Shown: positions 42,909 to 50,985, numbered from the stretch's first letter. The stretch: DNA of 54,734 bases from Candidatus Woesearchaeota archaeon (GCA_002687795.1 NZBG01000004.1:1-54734); one strand, 5' to 3'. Numbers and translations: made by a program. The notes: a model not told the origin generated them from the letters alone.

Positions 42909-43649
42909 ATGAAATTGTCTTTAGCAGAACCAACATACCTAAAAGAGAGTATTTCTATAATTTCTGACTTAGTAAGCGAAGCAAGGTTCAAGGTAACCCC
43001 TGACGCAATTGAGCTCGTTGCCATGGATCCTGCAAATGTTGCAATGGTTGTATTTAAGCTATTATCTTCAAGTTTCACAGAATATAATGTTCAAAAAGAG
43101 CAGAATTTAGCAATAAATCTAAGCAACTTTAAACAAATTCTCAGGAGAGCAAAGCCGGAAGATATACTAACGCTCGAGTTAGAGGAAAATAAGCTTAAAA
43201 TCCAGTTGAAAAGCAACACAACCAGAACATTCTCATTGCCTATAATTGATTTAGAAGAAAAGGAGCAGAAGGTTCCTGAGCTGAAATTCCCTGTGAACAT
43301 AAAAACAACAGCAGCACTTTTAAATGATACAATTGAGGATGTTGACATTGTTGCAGAATCAGTAACATTCCAGACAGAGCCAAAGAAATTTATTGTTTTG
43401 GCAGAAGGAGACCTCAGCCAGGCTAAGATAGAGGTTCCTGAAGGAGAAGACACAAAGATAACCGCAGGCTCTGACACTGTAAAATCAAAATATTCCATAG
43501 AATACCTTAAAAAGATGATAAACGCCTCAAAACTGGCTAATGAAGTTACTTTACAGTTTGACAAGGATTATCCGCTTAAATTAGAGTACACAGTGGTTGA
43601 CAAACTGCAGCTGGCTTTTATACTGGCGCCAAGGGTTGAGAACGAATAG
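42909..43649 (+). CDS. pcn: PCNA sliding clamp
   Basis: A 246-residue archaeal PCNA. It has the two-domain clamp pattern: LAEPTYLKESISIISDLVSEARF, the central IDLEEKEQKVPELKFP (interdomain loop), and the C-terminal LEYTVVDKLQLAFILAPRVE. Normal length. It tethers replication and repair proteins to DNA. GGGGGT is just before the ATG, and a TATA-like TTTTAAATACC lies at about 42866. Confidence 0.96.
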   Translation: MKLSLAEPTYLKESISIISDLVSEARFKVTPDAIELVAMDPANVAMVVFKLLSSSFTEYNVQKEQNLAINLSNFKQILRRAKPEDILTLELEENKLKIQLKSNTTRTFSLPIIDLEEKEQKVPELKFPVNIKTTAALLNDTIEDVDIVAESVTFQTEPKKFIVLAEGDLSQAKIEVPEGEDTKITAGSDTVKSKYSIEYLKKMINASKLANEVTLQFDKDYPLKLEYTVVDKLQLAFILAPRVENE

Positions 43650-43694
43650 TGAAATATTAATTCTCTCTTTTTGTGTTATGTTCTATCTAACCAT

Positions 43695-43707
43695 AAACTA
43701 TATATAT
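43695..43707 (+). promoter_or_regulatory. TATA box of the amber-interrupted methyltransferase gene
   Basis: AAACTATATATAT, about 30 nt before the ATG at 43732; this fixes the start at 43732 rather than the longer open frame from 43597 inside pcn. Confidence 0.55.
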
Positions 43708-43731
43708 GTGGCAATAATTATTAGATCTTCG

Positions 43732-44676
43732 ATGTTAAGAGATATCAAAAATATGTTTAAAAGAATTTTCTTTAGAATTCATAAATTAGGTTTACGGATA
43801 GGTATATGTATTCTTCCAACCCATTTTTATTCTTCCGCTTGTAATATTTTGGAACTTGAAGCAACTAAACCTACTTGGTCAAAAAGATCTGAAATGCCAG
43901 GTGTTCAAATAGATTTGGATAAACAGATTAGAAATCTAAAAAGTGTATGCTTACCATTCCAGAAGGAATACCTAAGTAATAAAGTCTATTTAGATAGTGT
44001 TAAATCTAAATGGGGTCCAGGCTAGGGTTATATTGAGGTTCAGGCTCTTCATTCAGTCATTCGCTATTTCAAACCAAAGAAAATTATTGAAGTTGGATCT
44101 GGAGTTTCTACTTCTTGTAGTTTAGCATCCATTAAGTTAAATTTTAAAGAAGAAAATATAAAACAGGAAATTGTATGTATTGAACCGCACCCCTCATACC
44201 AGCTTAAAAATTCAAAGGAAATAAAACTAATATGTAAAAAAGTGCAAGAAATACCTTTTGAATTCTTTAAAAGGTTAAAAAAAGGGGATCTACTTTTTAT
44301 CGACTCTTCTCATGTTGTAAAATCCGGAAGCGATGTAAATTATATTATCCTAGAAATACTTCCTAGGTTAAATAAAGGAGTAATAATCCATTTTCATGAT
44401 ATATATCTCCCTTATGATTATAATAGGTTTGTACTGAAATCTTTCTGGGACTGGAATGAGACTTCTCTCTTAAGAGCTTTTCTTATTTTTAATAAAAAAG
44501 TAAAAATTTTGTTCTGTTTAAGTCATTTGCATTATGATCGTAAGAGCGTCTTAAAACAAGTATTTCCGGAGTATAACTCCCAGTCAGATCTTGATGGGCT
44601 TTGCAACGAAGAATGTAAAACATTTGAGTATCCCAAAAAACATTTTCCTTCATCAATATATATCCAAAAAACTTAA
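43732..44676 (+). pseudogene. Class I SAM-dependent methyltransferase interrupted by an in-frame TAG
   Basis: The frame runs 314 codons from ATG 43732 to TAA 44676, broken only by TAG at 44023-44025. Upstream codons end ...KSKWGPG and downstream ones begin GYIEVQALHSVIRYFKP, then IIEVGSGVSTSCSLA, the glycine-rich SAM motif I, then FIDSSHVVKSGSDVNY and HFHDIYLP. The halves join in the same frame with no gap, so one substitution (TAT or TAC to TAG) explains it. Methyltransferases of this kind often modify glycans or lipids. The promoter is intact. Either a recent pseudogene or a read-through gene. Confidence 0.7.
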
Positions 44677-44762
44677 GATTTTCCTGTGATTAAAAAGACA
44701 AATCCTCAACTCAAAAATCACATTAACTCCATTTATGTAAGGTCTATATCCCAATTTAGAGT

Positions 44763-44774
44763 AACCTTTATAAA
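44763..44774 (+). promoter_or_regulatory. TATA box of the RNase P RNA gene
   Basis: ACCTTTATAAAC, centred about 28 nt before the mature 5' end (44797). Confidence 0.6.
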
Positions 44775-44796
44775 CAAAACCCACTTTTTTCTATAA

Positions 44797-45126
44797 TGTA
44801 GGGCAAGAACTTAGCTTTCGCATCTAATGTGAGGAAAGTCCACCCACACAGCTGTTTTCAGCTGAAAAGAGCCACTCTTGAGAAAGAGTTCCTGAGAGGG
44901 AAGGCAACCCATTCAGAAAATAAACCACTTATTAAGAGTATGATGCTGCGAAGCCTTGAGGCGACTTGGGGCGAGTTAACCAGCTGACGTTTTAGTAAGA
45001 AAGGATGAAACATGGGACCTGGTCTGTGCAAGTTCATTGCAACGCTTAGTTAAATGCTAAGGCAGGCTATCGCAACATCTGTTGCACAAAAGGGCCTGAC
45101 AGAAGGTGGCTTATTCCTACCCTACA
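44797..45126 (+). ncRNA. rnpB: RNase P RNA
   Basis: The 330-nt catalytic RNA of RNase P. Helix P1 pairs TGTAGGG (44797-44803) with CCCTACA (45120-45126). The universal CR-I reads GAGGAAAGTCC (44831-44841), and CR-V reads ACAGAAGGTGGCTTAT (45099-45114). Helices P10-P12 lie in between. Archaeal proteins join it to trim tRNA 5' leaders. A TATA box precedes it and a T8 run follows. This is a type A-like archaeal architecture. Confidence 0.95.
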
Positions 45127-45164
45127 TTTTTTTTAGTTTGTTACTATTCTCCAATCCTACAAAA

Positions 45165-45178
45165 AGTTTATAATATAC
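45165..45178 (+). promoter_or_regulatory. TATA box of the proline-rich gene cassette
   Basis: AGTTTATAATATAC. It would start transcription near 45197, so the upstream ATG at 45193 lies before the transcript and the real start is 45217. Confidence 0.5.
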
Positions 45179-45216
45179 AAGTAGTTTAATTTATGAATTC
45201 TAAAAGGGGGTGTTTA

Positions 45217-45915
45217 ATGGGATTTTTAAATGTCTTTGGGAAAAAAGAGGCGAAACCTAAGCAGGAGGTAGATATACCACCCCCTCCGCCACTTCCTTCT
45301 ATGCCGTCAGTCAAAGGAAAAAAAGGAAAGGAGATAGAACTGCCTCCTTTACCGCCATTAGAGCCTATTACCTTAAAACATGAAAAGCATAAGCCAAGAG
45401 AGGTTCATGAGATGCCTAAGCCTCCAGGGCCTCCTGCATTTGAGCAGACCCCTGAATTCGAGGCTCCAAGATTTCCTCCACCAGGTATAAAGCCCAGGGC
45501 AGGAAAACTGCAAATGCATCCAAGGCAGGGATTTAAGATACCAGAAGCGTTCAAGAAACAGGCTGCGCCAAGGCATGCGCCGCCGCCAAGACATATGCCC
45601 CCACCACCAAGGCAAATGCCACCGCCTCCAAGGCACAGGGAAGCCAGCCCTTTTGTGCCTCCTGTGAGAACAAGGGAAGAAGAGATGATTAAAAAGGATA
45701 TCAAAGGCCCATTATTCGTAAAGCAGGATTCCTATAAAGCCATCCTGGAAGGTGTTTCTATAATCAGGAATAAGCTAAAAGAATCAGATGATCTGGTTTT
45801 AAACCTTAACAATATTAAGAATAGCAAGGATAAAGAGTTTGAGAAATGGAGAGCCAGTTTAGAAGACATACAAAGAAAATTGATATATGTTGATAAGGCA
45901 TTGTATGAAAAATGA
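45217..45915 (+). CDS. Proline-rich protein with C-terminal helical domain (paralog 1 of 3)
   Basis: A 232-residue protein: N-terminal glycine/lysine segment (1-18), a long proline-rich, basic, disordered part (20-150) with repeated PPPPR-like units and RHAPPPRHMPPPPRQMPPPP, then a helical domain (about 162-232). That last domain aligns over its whole length with the next gene product (W-R/N-A/S-x-L-E-D-I/V-x-x-K). GGGGGTG precedes ATG 45217. Proline-rich stretches suit docking to SH3-like or surface partners, but no function can be assigned. Confidence 0.72.
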   Translation: MGFLNVFGKKEAKPKQEVDIPPPPPLPSMPSVKGKKGKEIELPPLPPLEPITLKHEKHKPREVHEMPKPPGPPAFEQTPEFEAPRFPPPGIKPRAGKLQMHPRQGFKIPEAFKKQAAPRHAPPPRHMPPPPRQMPPPPRHREASPFVPPVRTREEEMIKKDIKGPLFVKQDSYKAILEGVSIIRNKLKESDDLVLNLNNIKNSKDKEFEKWRASLEDIQRKLIYVDKALYEK

Positions 45916-45931
45916 ATTTCAGGTGAACAAA

Positions 45932-46168
45932 ATGCAAGAAAATGTTTCCAAGCCCCCAATGTTTATAAGGATAGATGAGTATGAGGATATACAGGATATA
46001 ATGAGAGTGGTCAAGAAAAAGCTGGACCAGGCAAAATCTATATTAAACCGAATTTACAGCTTAAAAACCGATGAGGATGCAGAGATTGACAGATGGAATT
46101 CTATATTAGAGGACGTAGAAGGAAAGATGGATTCTATAGAGAGAGCTTTGTTTGAACAAGAGGGCTGA
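45932..46168 (+). CDS. Small helical protein (paralog 2 of 3)
   Basis: A 78-residue helical protein homologous to the C-terminal domain of the proline-rich protein: both begin P-x-F-(V/I)-x-x-D-x-Y and end with (A/S)-(L/I)-L-E-D-(I/V). I start at ATG 45932, after AGGTGA, rather than at the frame start 45887 inside the previous gene. Two closely spaced stop/start junctions place it in one transcript with its neighbours. Confidence 0.72.
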   Translation: MQENVSKPPMFIRIDEYEDIQDIMRVVKKKLDQAKSILNRIYSLKTDEDAEIDRWNSILEDVEGKMDSIERALFEQEG

Positions 46169-46170
46169 AA

Positions 46171-46518
46171 ATGAAAGAAGAAGGAGGTGAGTTCAGTTAT
46201 ATAAGGATTAGAGATAATCTTGAATTCAGAAGGAATATTTTAGGCTATTTAAAAGGCGTTATCCAATTATTGCAAAGGCATGAGCAGATAAAGAGCATAA
46301 GAGAAGAAAAGATAGAAAGGGTAATGCAGCTCAAAGGTGTTCTCCTGGAATTGTCAAAGCTGAACATGCAGTTAAGGTTAGAGATGCCAAAGGTTAGTGT
46401 GCCCAGCAGAAAGGCAGGGGGATCTTCTAAGGTTATTGGAGCCGGAAAAGCAAACCAGCTTGAAATGCTGGAGGAAGAGTTAGGTGACATTGAGTCAAAG
46501 CTGAAGGGTTTGGTTTAA
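46171..46518 (+). CDS. Helical protein (paralog-like 3 of 3)
   Basis: A 115-residue protein, 2 nt after the previous gene. The first 65 residues have the same plan as the other two members (an F-x-Y-I-R-I-R-D opening and a long charged helix), then a glycine/serine linker (GGSSKVIGAGK) and a terminal amphipathic helix. Homology to the other two is weaker but visible. All three probably form hetero-oligomeric coiled structures; function unknown. Confidence 0.68.
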   Translation: MKEEGGEFSYIRIRDNLEFRRNILGYLKGVIQLLQRHEQIKSIREEKIERVMQLKGVLLELSKLNMQLRLEMPKVSVPSRKAGGSSKVIGAGKANQLEMLEEELGDIESKLKGLV

Positions 46519-46593
46519 ATAATAATTATCTGTTTCTGTTATCTGCACATTCTGGCTGAAAAAGAATTTTTTATAAAAAACTTCTTTGCTGAA

Positions 46594-46671
46594 ATGAATC
46601 ATCCTAAGATTAGTAAGGCTGTTTTGGAACAAAACAGCTTAACAGCTGAAAGAATAAGATTAAAGAAGTAA
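46594..46671 (+). other. Possible tiny ORF or small RNA upstream of tRNA-Leu
   Basis: ATG 46594 to TAA 46671 encodes 25 residues, 21 nt after a good TATA box (TTTTTTATAAAAAAC near 46567). Inside it is a perfect 9-bp hairpin, GCTGTTTTG with CAAAACAGC on a GAA loop (46618-46638). Either a micro-protein or a small structured RNA; nothing decides between them. Confidence 0.3.
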
Positions 46672-46738
46672 TTATTATAAAGCTCTGATTTAGGAAAATA
46701 TTTAAAAGACTGTTTCTTTTCTCAGTTCTATTTGATAC

Positions 46739-46925
46739 GCGGGGATGCCGGAGTGGCCAAACGGGATAGAGTTTAGTCACAGAGGTACTAAATATCCACA
46801 CTCAAGTCATTTGAGTTATGAGGTCTCACAAAAGACCAATGAATTGCTCGTGAGCCATCTATTGGCTTAGTGCCTACTAGGGTTCAAAACAACTGAGGAA
46901 GTTGATGAAAGTCCCTATCCCCGCA
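46739..46925 (+). tRNA. tRNA-Leu (CAA) with three introns
   Basis: Class II tRNA of 84 nt after removing three introns. Acceptor GCGGGGA (46739-46745) pairs with TCCCCGC (46918-46924), D-stem CCG/CGG, T-stem TAGGG/CCCTA. Intron 1, 46770-46799 (position 30/31): central helix GGAT/ATCC. Intron 2, 46807-46856 (37/38): CTCA/TGAG. Intron 3, 46889-46911 (59/60, T-loop): TTCA/TGAA. Each has two 3-nt bulges cut after the second nucleotide, the BHB rule. The mature anticodon loop is CTCAAGA, giving CAA. The variable arm contains GGC/GCC. Introns 1 and 3 are at unusual positions. Confidence 0.88.
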
Positions 46926-46983
46926 TTTTTTCTGCCATAAAACAAAAACATTAAAATAACATCTCCTCTTACCCATCATTTTA

Positions 46984-48291
46984 ATGAGCCTATCAATAAA
47001 AAACTGTAAAATTCTCCAGGCAGGGCGTTTAGTTGACACTAATATCTATATCGATGACGGGAAAATAAACCATATAGGCAGCTTTGTTGATGCAGACAAA
47101 AACATAGACGCTAACGGGAAGATAGTTATCCCCGGCCTGATTGACTCTCATGTGCACTTCAGAGAGCCTGGCATGGCTCATAAAGAAGACTGGAAAACTG
47201 GCTCTGTAAATGCTGCTTCAGCAGGGATCACAACAGTGCTGGACATGCCAAACACCTCACCCCCCACTATATCTCTAAAAGACCTGAAAAAGAAGAGAAA
47301 ACTTGCCTCTAATAGTCTTGTGAACTATGGGTTCCATTTCGGAGCAACAACAAACAATGTAGACGCCATTAAAGAGCTTGAGAAAGAGATAGCCTCTGCA
47401 AAGATCTTCATGGGCTCCTCAACAGGATCGCTATTAATAAACAAAAGCAGAGAGCTGTTTGAGACATTATCCCACCTTGACAAGCTGATAACAGTGCATG
47501 CAGAAGATGATTTCCTTATAAAACATTTCTCAGAACAAAACAGGGATGAAGACAATCCCGAGATACATCATGAGGTAAGGACAAACCTATGCGAAGAGCT
47601 TGCCATCACAAAAATAATCCTATTCTCAAGGCATCTAGGCAACAGCCTGCACATCTGCCATGTAAGCACAAAAGAAGGCCTTGACCAGATCATAAAGGCA
47701 AAGAACGAAAGGCTGAACCTTAGCTGTGAGGTAACCCCTCATCATTTGTTCTTAACAAACGAAGATGTTAAAGATTTAGGCAACTATGGCAAAATGAACC
47801 CTCCTTTGAGGTCAAGGCAGGACCAGACTGCCCTATGGAACGGCTTAAGAAAAGGCTGGATAGACACAATCGCAACCGACCATGCTCCTCACCTCAAAAA
47901 GGAAAAAGAGCAGTCTTACTGGAAAGCGCCTTCAGGCGTTCCCGGGGTCAGCACAATGCTTCCCTTATTACTGGACGCTGTGAACAAAGGAAAGCTGGAG
48001 CTTGATGATGTTGTAAGGCTCACAGCAAACAACCCAGCCAGTATATTCAGGCTCAAAGACAAGGGCTTCATAAAGCCCAACTATGATGCAGATTTGGTTA
48101 TTCTTGACATGGAGCTTGAGAAAGAGGTTAACAATGAGCAGCTTAACAGCAAATGCGGCTGGAGCCCTTTCCATGGCAAGATTCTTAAAGGCTGGCCCAT
48201 CACCACAATCATCAACGGGAACCTTGTATTTGATTCAGGGCAGGTTTATGATGAGGAAAAGGGAAAAGAGGTAGAATATATGGATGAATAG
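46984..48291 (+). CDS. pyrC: Dihydroorotase
   Basis: A 435-residue amidohydrolase of type I dihydroorotase (AllB-like). Zinc ligands lie in DSHVHFREPG, the KIFMGSSTGS segment, VHAEDDFLI and the catalytic TDHAPHL near the C-terminal third; GVPGVSTMLP completes the family pattern. It closes carbamoyl-aspartate to dihydroorotate in pyrimidine synthesis. Full length. It is followed by pyrE, 13 nt later, in one operon. It starts at ATG 46984, about 60 nt after tRNA-Leu. Confidence 0.94.
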   Translation: MSLSIKNCKILQAGRLVDTNIYIDDGKINHIGSFVDADKNIDANGKIVIPGLIDSHVHFREPGMAHKEDWKTGSVNAASAGITTVLDMPNTSPPTISLKDLKKKRKLASNSLVNYGFHFGATTNNVDAIKELEKEIASAKIFMGSSTGSLLINKSRELFETLSHLDKLITVHAEDDFLIKHFSEQNRDEDNPEIHHEVRTNLCEELAITKIILFSRHLGNSLHICHVSTKEGLDQIIKAKNERLNLSCEVTPHHLFLTNEDVKDLGNYGKMNPPLRSRQDQTALWNGLRKGWIDTIATDHAPHLKKEKEQSYWKAPSGVPGVSTMLPLLLDAVNKGKLELDDVVRLTANNPASIFRLKDKGFIKPNYDADLVILDMELEKEVNNEQLNSKCGWSPFHGKILKGWPITTIINGNLVFDSGQVYDEEKGKEVEYMDE

Positions 48292-48304
48292 GGGGTAAAA
48301 TAAA

Positions 48305-48961
48305 ATGGCAAAAGAAAAAGAAATTGCAAAGATTCTGCTTGAGAAGAAAGCAGTTACATTAAACACCAAAGAGCCTTATACTTATGTATCAGGCATAAGA
48401 AGCCCTATTTATTGCGATAACAGGGTTATGACCTTTTTTCCTGAACAAAGGAAAATGATCTCCAATGCTTTTAACGAAATTGTTGAAGGGCTTGAGCCGG
48501 ATGTTATAGCCGGGACAGCCAGCTCAGCAATATCATGGGCTGCCTGGGTCAGCCAAAGACTGAGCAAGCCAATGGTTTATATCAGAAAAAAGACCAAAGA
48601 CTATGGAAAAGAGAAGCTTATTGAAGGTGGGGATGTAAACGGAAAGAGGGTTGTTGTAATTGAGGACCTTGTAAGCACTGGAGGAAGCAGCCTGAATGCT
48701 GTAAACGCCTGTAAAGGGGCTGGAGCGGAAGTTATTGCAATGGTTGCAATATTTACCTATGAATTCGAAAAAGCCAGGAAAAGCTTTGAAGAAGCTGGCT
48801 GCAAAGCAGTCTTTCTCACCAATTTCTCAACCTTAGCGAATGTTGCAAAAGAGATGAATCATCTTAACGAAGATGAATTAAAAGTTGCCTTAGAATGGAA
48901 CAAAGCACCTTCAGAATGGGGACCAAAGCATGGGTTTGCTAATGCTGAGGGTAAATCTTAA
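48305..48961 (+). CDS. pyrE: Orotate phosphoribosyltransferase
   Basis: A 218-residue PyrE: TYVSGIRSPIYCDNRVMTF (PRPP and orotate site), a loop with the conserved KKTKDYGKEKLIEG region, and the PRPP motif VVVIEDLVSTGGSS. It joins orotate to PRPP to make OMP. GGGGT precedes ATG 48305. It sits in an operon with pyrC. The C-terminal 15 residues (WGPKHGFANAEGKS) are common in archaeal PyrE. Distinct from the GfcR-like protein at 11853, which is a regulator. Confidence 0.95.
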   Translation: MAKEKEIAKILLEKKAVTLNTKEPYTYVSGIRSPIYCDNRVMTFFPEQRKMISNAFNEIVEGLEPDVIAGTASSAISWAAWVSQRLSKPMVYIRKKTKDYGKEKLIEGGDVNGKRVVVIEDLVSTGGSSLNAVNACKGAGAEVIAMVAIFTYEFEKARKSFEEAGCKAVFLTNFSTLANVAKEMNHLNEDELKVALEWNKAPSEWGPKHGFANAEGKS

Positions 48962-49074
48962 CAAAGATTGATATGGTGTAAAGTAATTAATGAAAAATAG
49001 AAATGTTTATAATGTAGTAGTGAATGAGTATGTAAATAAATATTTTTAAAATAAAACAAGAAGGTGATTTAAAA

Positions 49075-49722
49075 ATGACTGAAGCTGATAAATCTTTTGA
49101 AGAGCATTTTGCAGAAATGGAAGAATATTATTCTGATAAAAAGGGAGTCAAAAAAAAAGAGAAGGATAGGAAGGGCGCCCAAAGGGATCTTGATGCAATA
49201 ACCAAAGATGCAGAAGATAAAATCAAAGAAAGCGGCGATGATGCTTCCCAGCATGCCTATAACATGGTCTTGGAGCATGCTAAGAAATTCTTAAAAGATT
49301 ATGAAGGAGTTAAAGGTCTTGATGGCAAATCAGAAGATGAAATCCTGAATATGTTTAGTAAACATGTTCGTGGCGCAACTAGAGGTGAAATAAGAGACAG
49401 TTTTGAGCTGATACAGCACATAGCAAGCCATCCGGATGCTTTTGACCAGTTTGATGCCTGGAATAGTTACCAGACAAATATAGGAGCTACAGTAACTGAT
49501 AAGATGACTGAAAAGGAACCTGTCCTGAAGCTTGCTCATTACCATGAGGCTGCTAAGGATTTTGCTGTTGGAAAATATGGCGAAGAGGGCATTAAACTGA
49601 AGACAACCCTTGACAGAGGACGCTATTTTAGGCACATAGAAGCAGTAGCAAAAGGCGAGCATAAGGCAAAGGCACATAAAACAAGAGCTGATTTCAGGGA
49701 TGATTATGCTAAAACAGCTTAA
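49075..49722 (+). CDS. Unrecognised helical protein
   Basis: A 215-residue soluble, charged, alpha-helical protein without known motifs. A lysine-rich coiled coil (about 20-55) opens it. A GGTGAT site precedes ATG 49075, and a TATA-like TTTATAATG lies near 49006. It lies between the pyrimidine genes and the herA-like region and shares no family with either. The final 60 residues are rich in histidine and lysine (HEAAKDF, KGEHKAKAHKTRADF). Confidence 0.65.
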   Translation: MTEADKSFEEHFAEMEEYYSDKKGVKKKEKDRKGAQRDLDAITKDAEDKIKESGDDASQHAYNMVLEHAKKFLKDYEGVKGLDGKSEDEILNMFSKHVRGATRGEIRDSFELIQHIASHPDAFDQFDAWNSYQTNIGATVTDKMTEKEPVLKLAHYHEAAKDFAVGKYGEEGIKLKTTLDRGRYFRHIEAVAKGEHKAKAHKTRADFRDDYAKTA

Positions 49723-49755
49723 TTTTCTTTTTTATTTATTTTCTTTTAATTTTAG

Positions 49756-49841
49756 AAAGAATCAAAGCTCTACCTTCTTCTTCTCTTTCATTGCAGTTGG
49801 AGCCTGGCCTCCATGCCAAGTAAACCTTGACCTAATCCTCA
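49756..49841. repeat. Direct repeat B: copy of the herA-like gene 3' end
   Basis: 86 nt that match 51052-51137 at 80 positions (about 93%). It includes the stop codon and the last 26 codons of the herA-like gene. The mismatches are mostly synonymous, so the copy came from a gene that was under selection, perhaps a related herA. Confidence 0.75.
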
Positions 49842-49842
49842 C
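49762..49842 (-). pseudogene. Fragment of a herA-like gene (C-terminal 26 codons)
   Basis: Minus-strand frame reading RFTWHGGQAPTAMKEKKKVEL then TGA, the same as the end of the HerA-like protein at 51058 (RFTWHGGQAPTAMKDKKKVEL). It starts inside the end of the 102-residue gene and has no start of its own. It marks the far boundary of the nucleotidyltransferase cassette. Confidence 0.75.
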
Positions 49843-50147
49843 AACAACATCTCATCCATACTCTCCTCAATAAGCTTCAGAACCTCTTTCTCACTAAAAC
49901 TGAACTCCGGATAGTTCTTAATAAGATGCTTAACTCTATTAACCGCTTTATCTTTAATCTCTTCCTTCTCCTCATCAGTCCATGTAAACTCCTGGGCTTT
50001 CTCAAACACATCTGCGCTGTAATCTCTTATCTCATCGCTAAGATGCTTCTCAGATTCAGGCTTGTTTGTATGTTTAACTAATATCTTATGCAGAACTATG
50101 TTTCCTATACATTTGCCTAGGGATTTGATATACTTATTTTTGCCCAT
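49839..50147 (-). CDS. Small helical protein of the nucleotidyltransferase cassette
   Basis: A 102-residue protein: basic N-terminal region (1-25), then acidic helices (EIRDYSADVFEKAQEFTWTDEEKEEIKDK). No motif recognised. It overlaps the nucleotidyltransferase gene by 31 nt and its stop overlaps the herA-like 3' copy. A nucleotidyltransferase with a small helical partner is reminiscent of MNT-HEPN-type pairs, but this protein has no clear HEPN RxxxxH motif. Confidence 0.6.
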   Translation of the reverse strand: MGKNKYIKSLGKCIGNIVLHKILVKHTNKPESEKHLSDEIRDYSADVFEKAQEFTWTDEEKEEIKDKAVNRVKHLIKNYPEFSFSEKEVLKLIEESMDEMLL

Positions 50148-50962
50148 CTTGCTTGCTTTATTCTTTTTAATGTATCCTTCAATAACTGCTCCAGATATAA
50201 TAATCCAATTTTTTTATCAGTCCTGGAATAATTATTTGATCTAAGCCTGTTCACTAAATTTATTCCTAACTCATCCTCAATAATCTTATTCAATTTTATA
50301 TTATCAATTATTCCATCCAAAGCCAGGTTTACCAGCCATGAGTTTCTAATAGCTCTATAGAGCTCTAACCCAGACAAATCCTCCTCATCAACTATACTGA
50401 AATCAACCTTCATTCTTAACTCTAACCTTGGAATATTAACCTTTGAAGGAAGCTTTAGAGCACCATATATTGTCTTCCTGTTCTTTAATTGATACACTAA
50501 AGATATATTTATAGGATAAGAGTTGCAGAATGTTTTCTCATCATATACCTCTAAATCCAGATTCAAGCCATGCCTTTTAGCTTCCTTCTTAATCTGAACG
50601 ATTCTCTGATATTTCTCAGCCAGTTTCTTCCAGAACTTCTTTTTAACAATAACCAAGACATCTATATCATTATAATCATGATAGTTGTTATAGACAACAG
50701 AGCCATAGATGGTAATCGAACTTACATTCCTTAGATTCTTTAATACAAGCTGCTTTAGCCTTTTCTCAATTGCCTTGGCTTTTGGATTATAATCCAGCTT
50801 ATTTAACAAGCCTCTGCTATCTATCGAGTTCATTTCCCTTAGCTTAGGCCTTACAAATCTGCTTAGATAGTTTGAATCCTGCTGCGTAAGCTTAGCGCTA
50901 CTTAGTTTCTTGTTTATTACTTCAGTTTCTCTTTTAGTTAATAACAAACTTTCTTGTACCAT
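50117..50962 (-). CDS. MNT-like nucleotidyltransferase
   Basis: A 281-residue protein with a Pol-beta-type minimal nucleotidyltransferase domain in its middle: SITIYGSVVYNNYHDYNDID, i.e. G-S-x(11)-D-x-D (near 85-103), and a later acidic strand NLDLEVYDE supplying the third carboxylate. The N-terminal 70 residues are helical, as is the long C-terminal part. Such enzymes nucleotidylate tRNA, proteins or antibiotics, or act as antitoxins. Its TATA box (50986-50994) is 28 nt before the ATG. It is the main gene of the inserted cassette. Confidence 0.82.
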   Translation of the reverse strand: MVQESLLLTKRETEVINKKLSSAKLTQQDSNYLSRFVRPKLREMNSIDSRGLLNKLDYNPKAKAIEKRLKQLVLKNLRNVSSITIYGSVVYNNYHDYNDIDVLVIVKKKFWKKLAEKYQRIVQIKKEAKRHGLNLDLEVYDEKTFCNSYPINISLVYQLKNRKTIYGALKLPSKVNIPRLELRMKVDFSIVDEEDLSGLELYRAIRNSWLVNLALDGIIDNIKLNKIIEDELGINLVNRLRSNNYSRTDKKIGLLYLEQLLKDTLKRIKQARWAKISISNP

Positions 50963-50985
50963 ATAATGACTGTGGTTATTAACTT

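Noticed and set aside
43597..43731. Longer start of the methyltransferase inside pcn
   Set aside because: The TATA box at 43695-43707 fixes the start at 43732; the upstream part is out-of-frame pcn sequence.
44023..44025. Pyrrolysine insertion at the amber codon
   Set aside because: No pyl genes are visible, other genes use TAG as a normal stop (for example the MoxR and RimK genes), and the context is not a methylamine methyltransferase. A point mutation is simpler.
45373..45704. Antisense ORFs over the proline-rich gene (W/R-rich and G-rich)
   Set aside because: They mirror the CCN/CCA codons of the real gene and have no ribosome sites or promoters.
46766..46862. Anticodon TTA (ochre suppressor-like) if tRNA-Leu is read with a single 80-nt intron
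   Set aside because: With one intron the BHB helix does not form. With two introns in the anticodon arm, the CTCA/TGAG and GGAT/ATCC helices fit exactly and give a normal Leu CAA anticodon.
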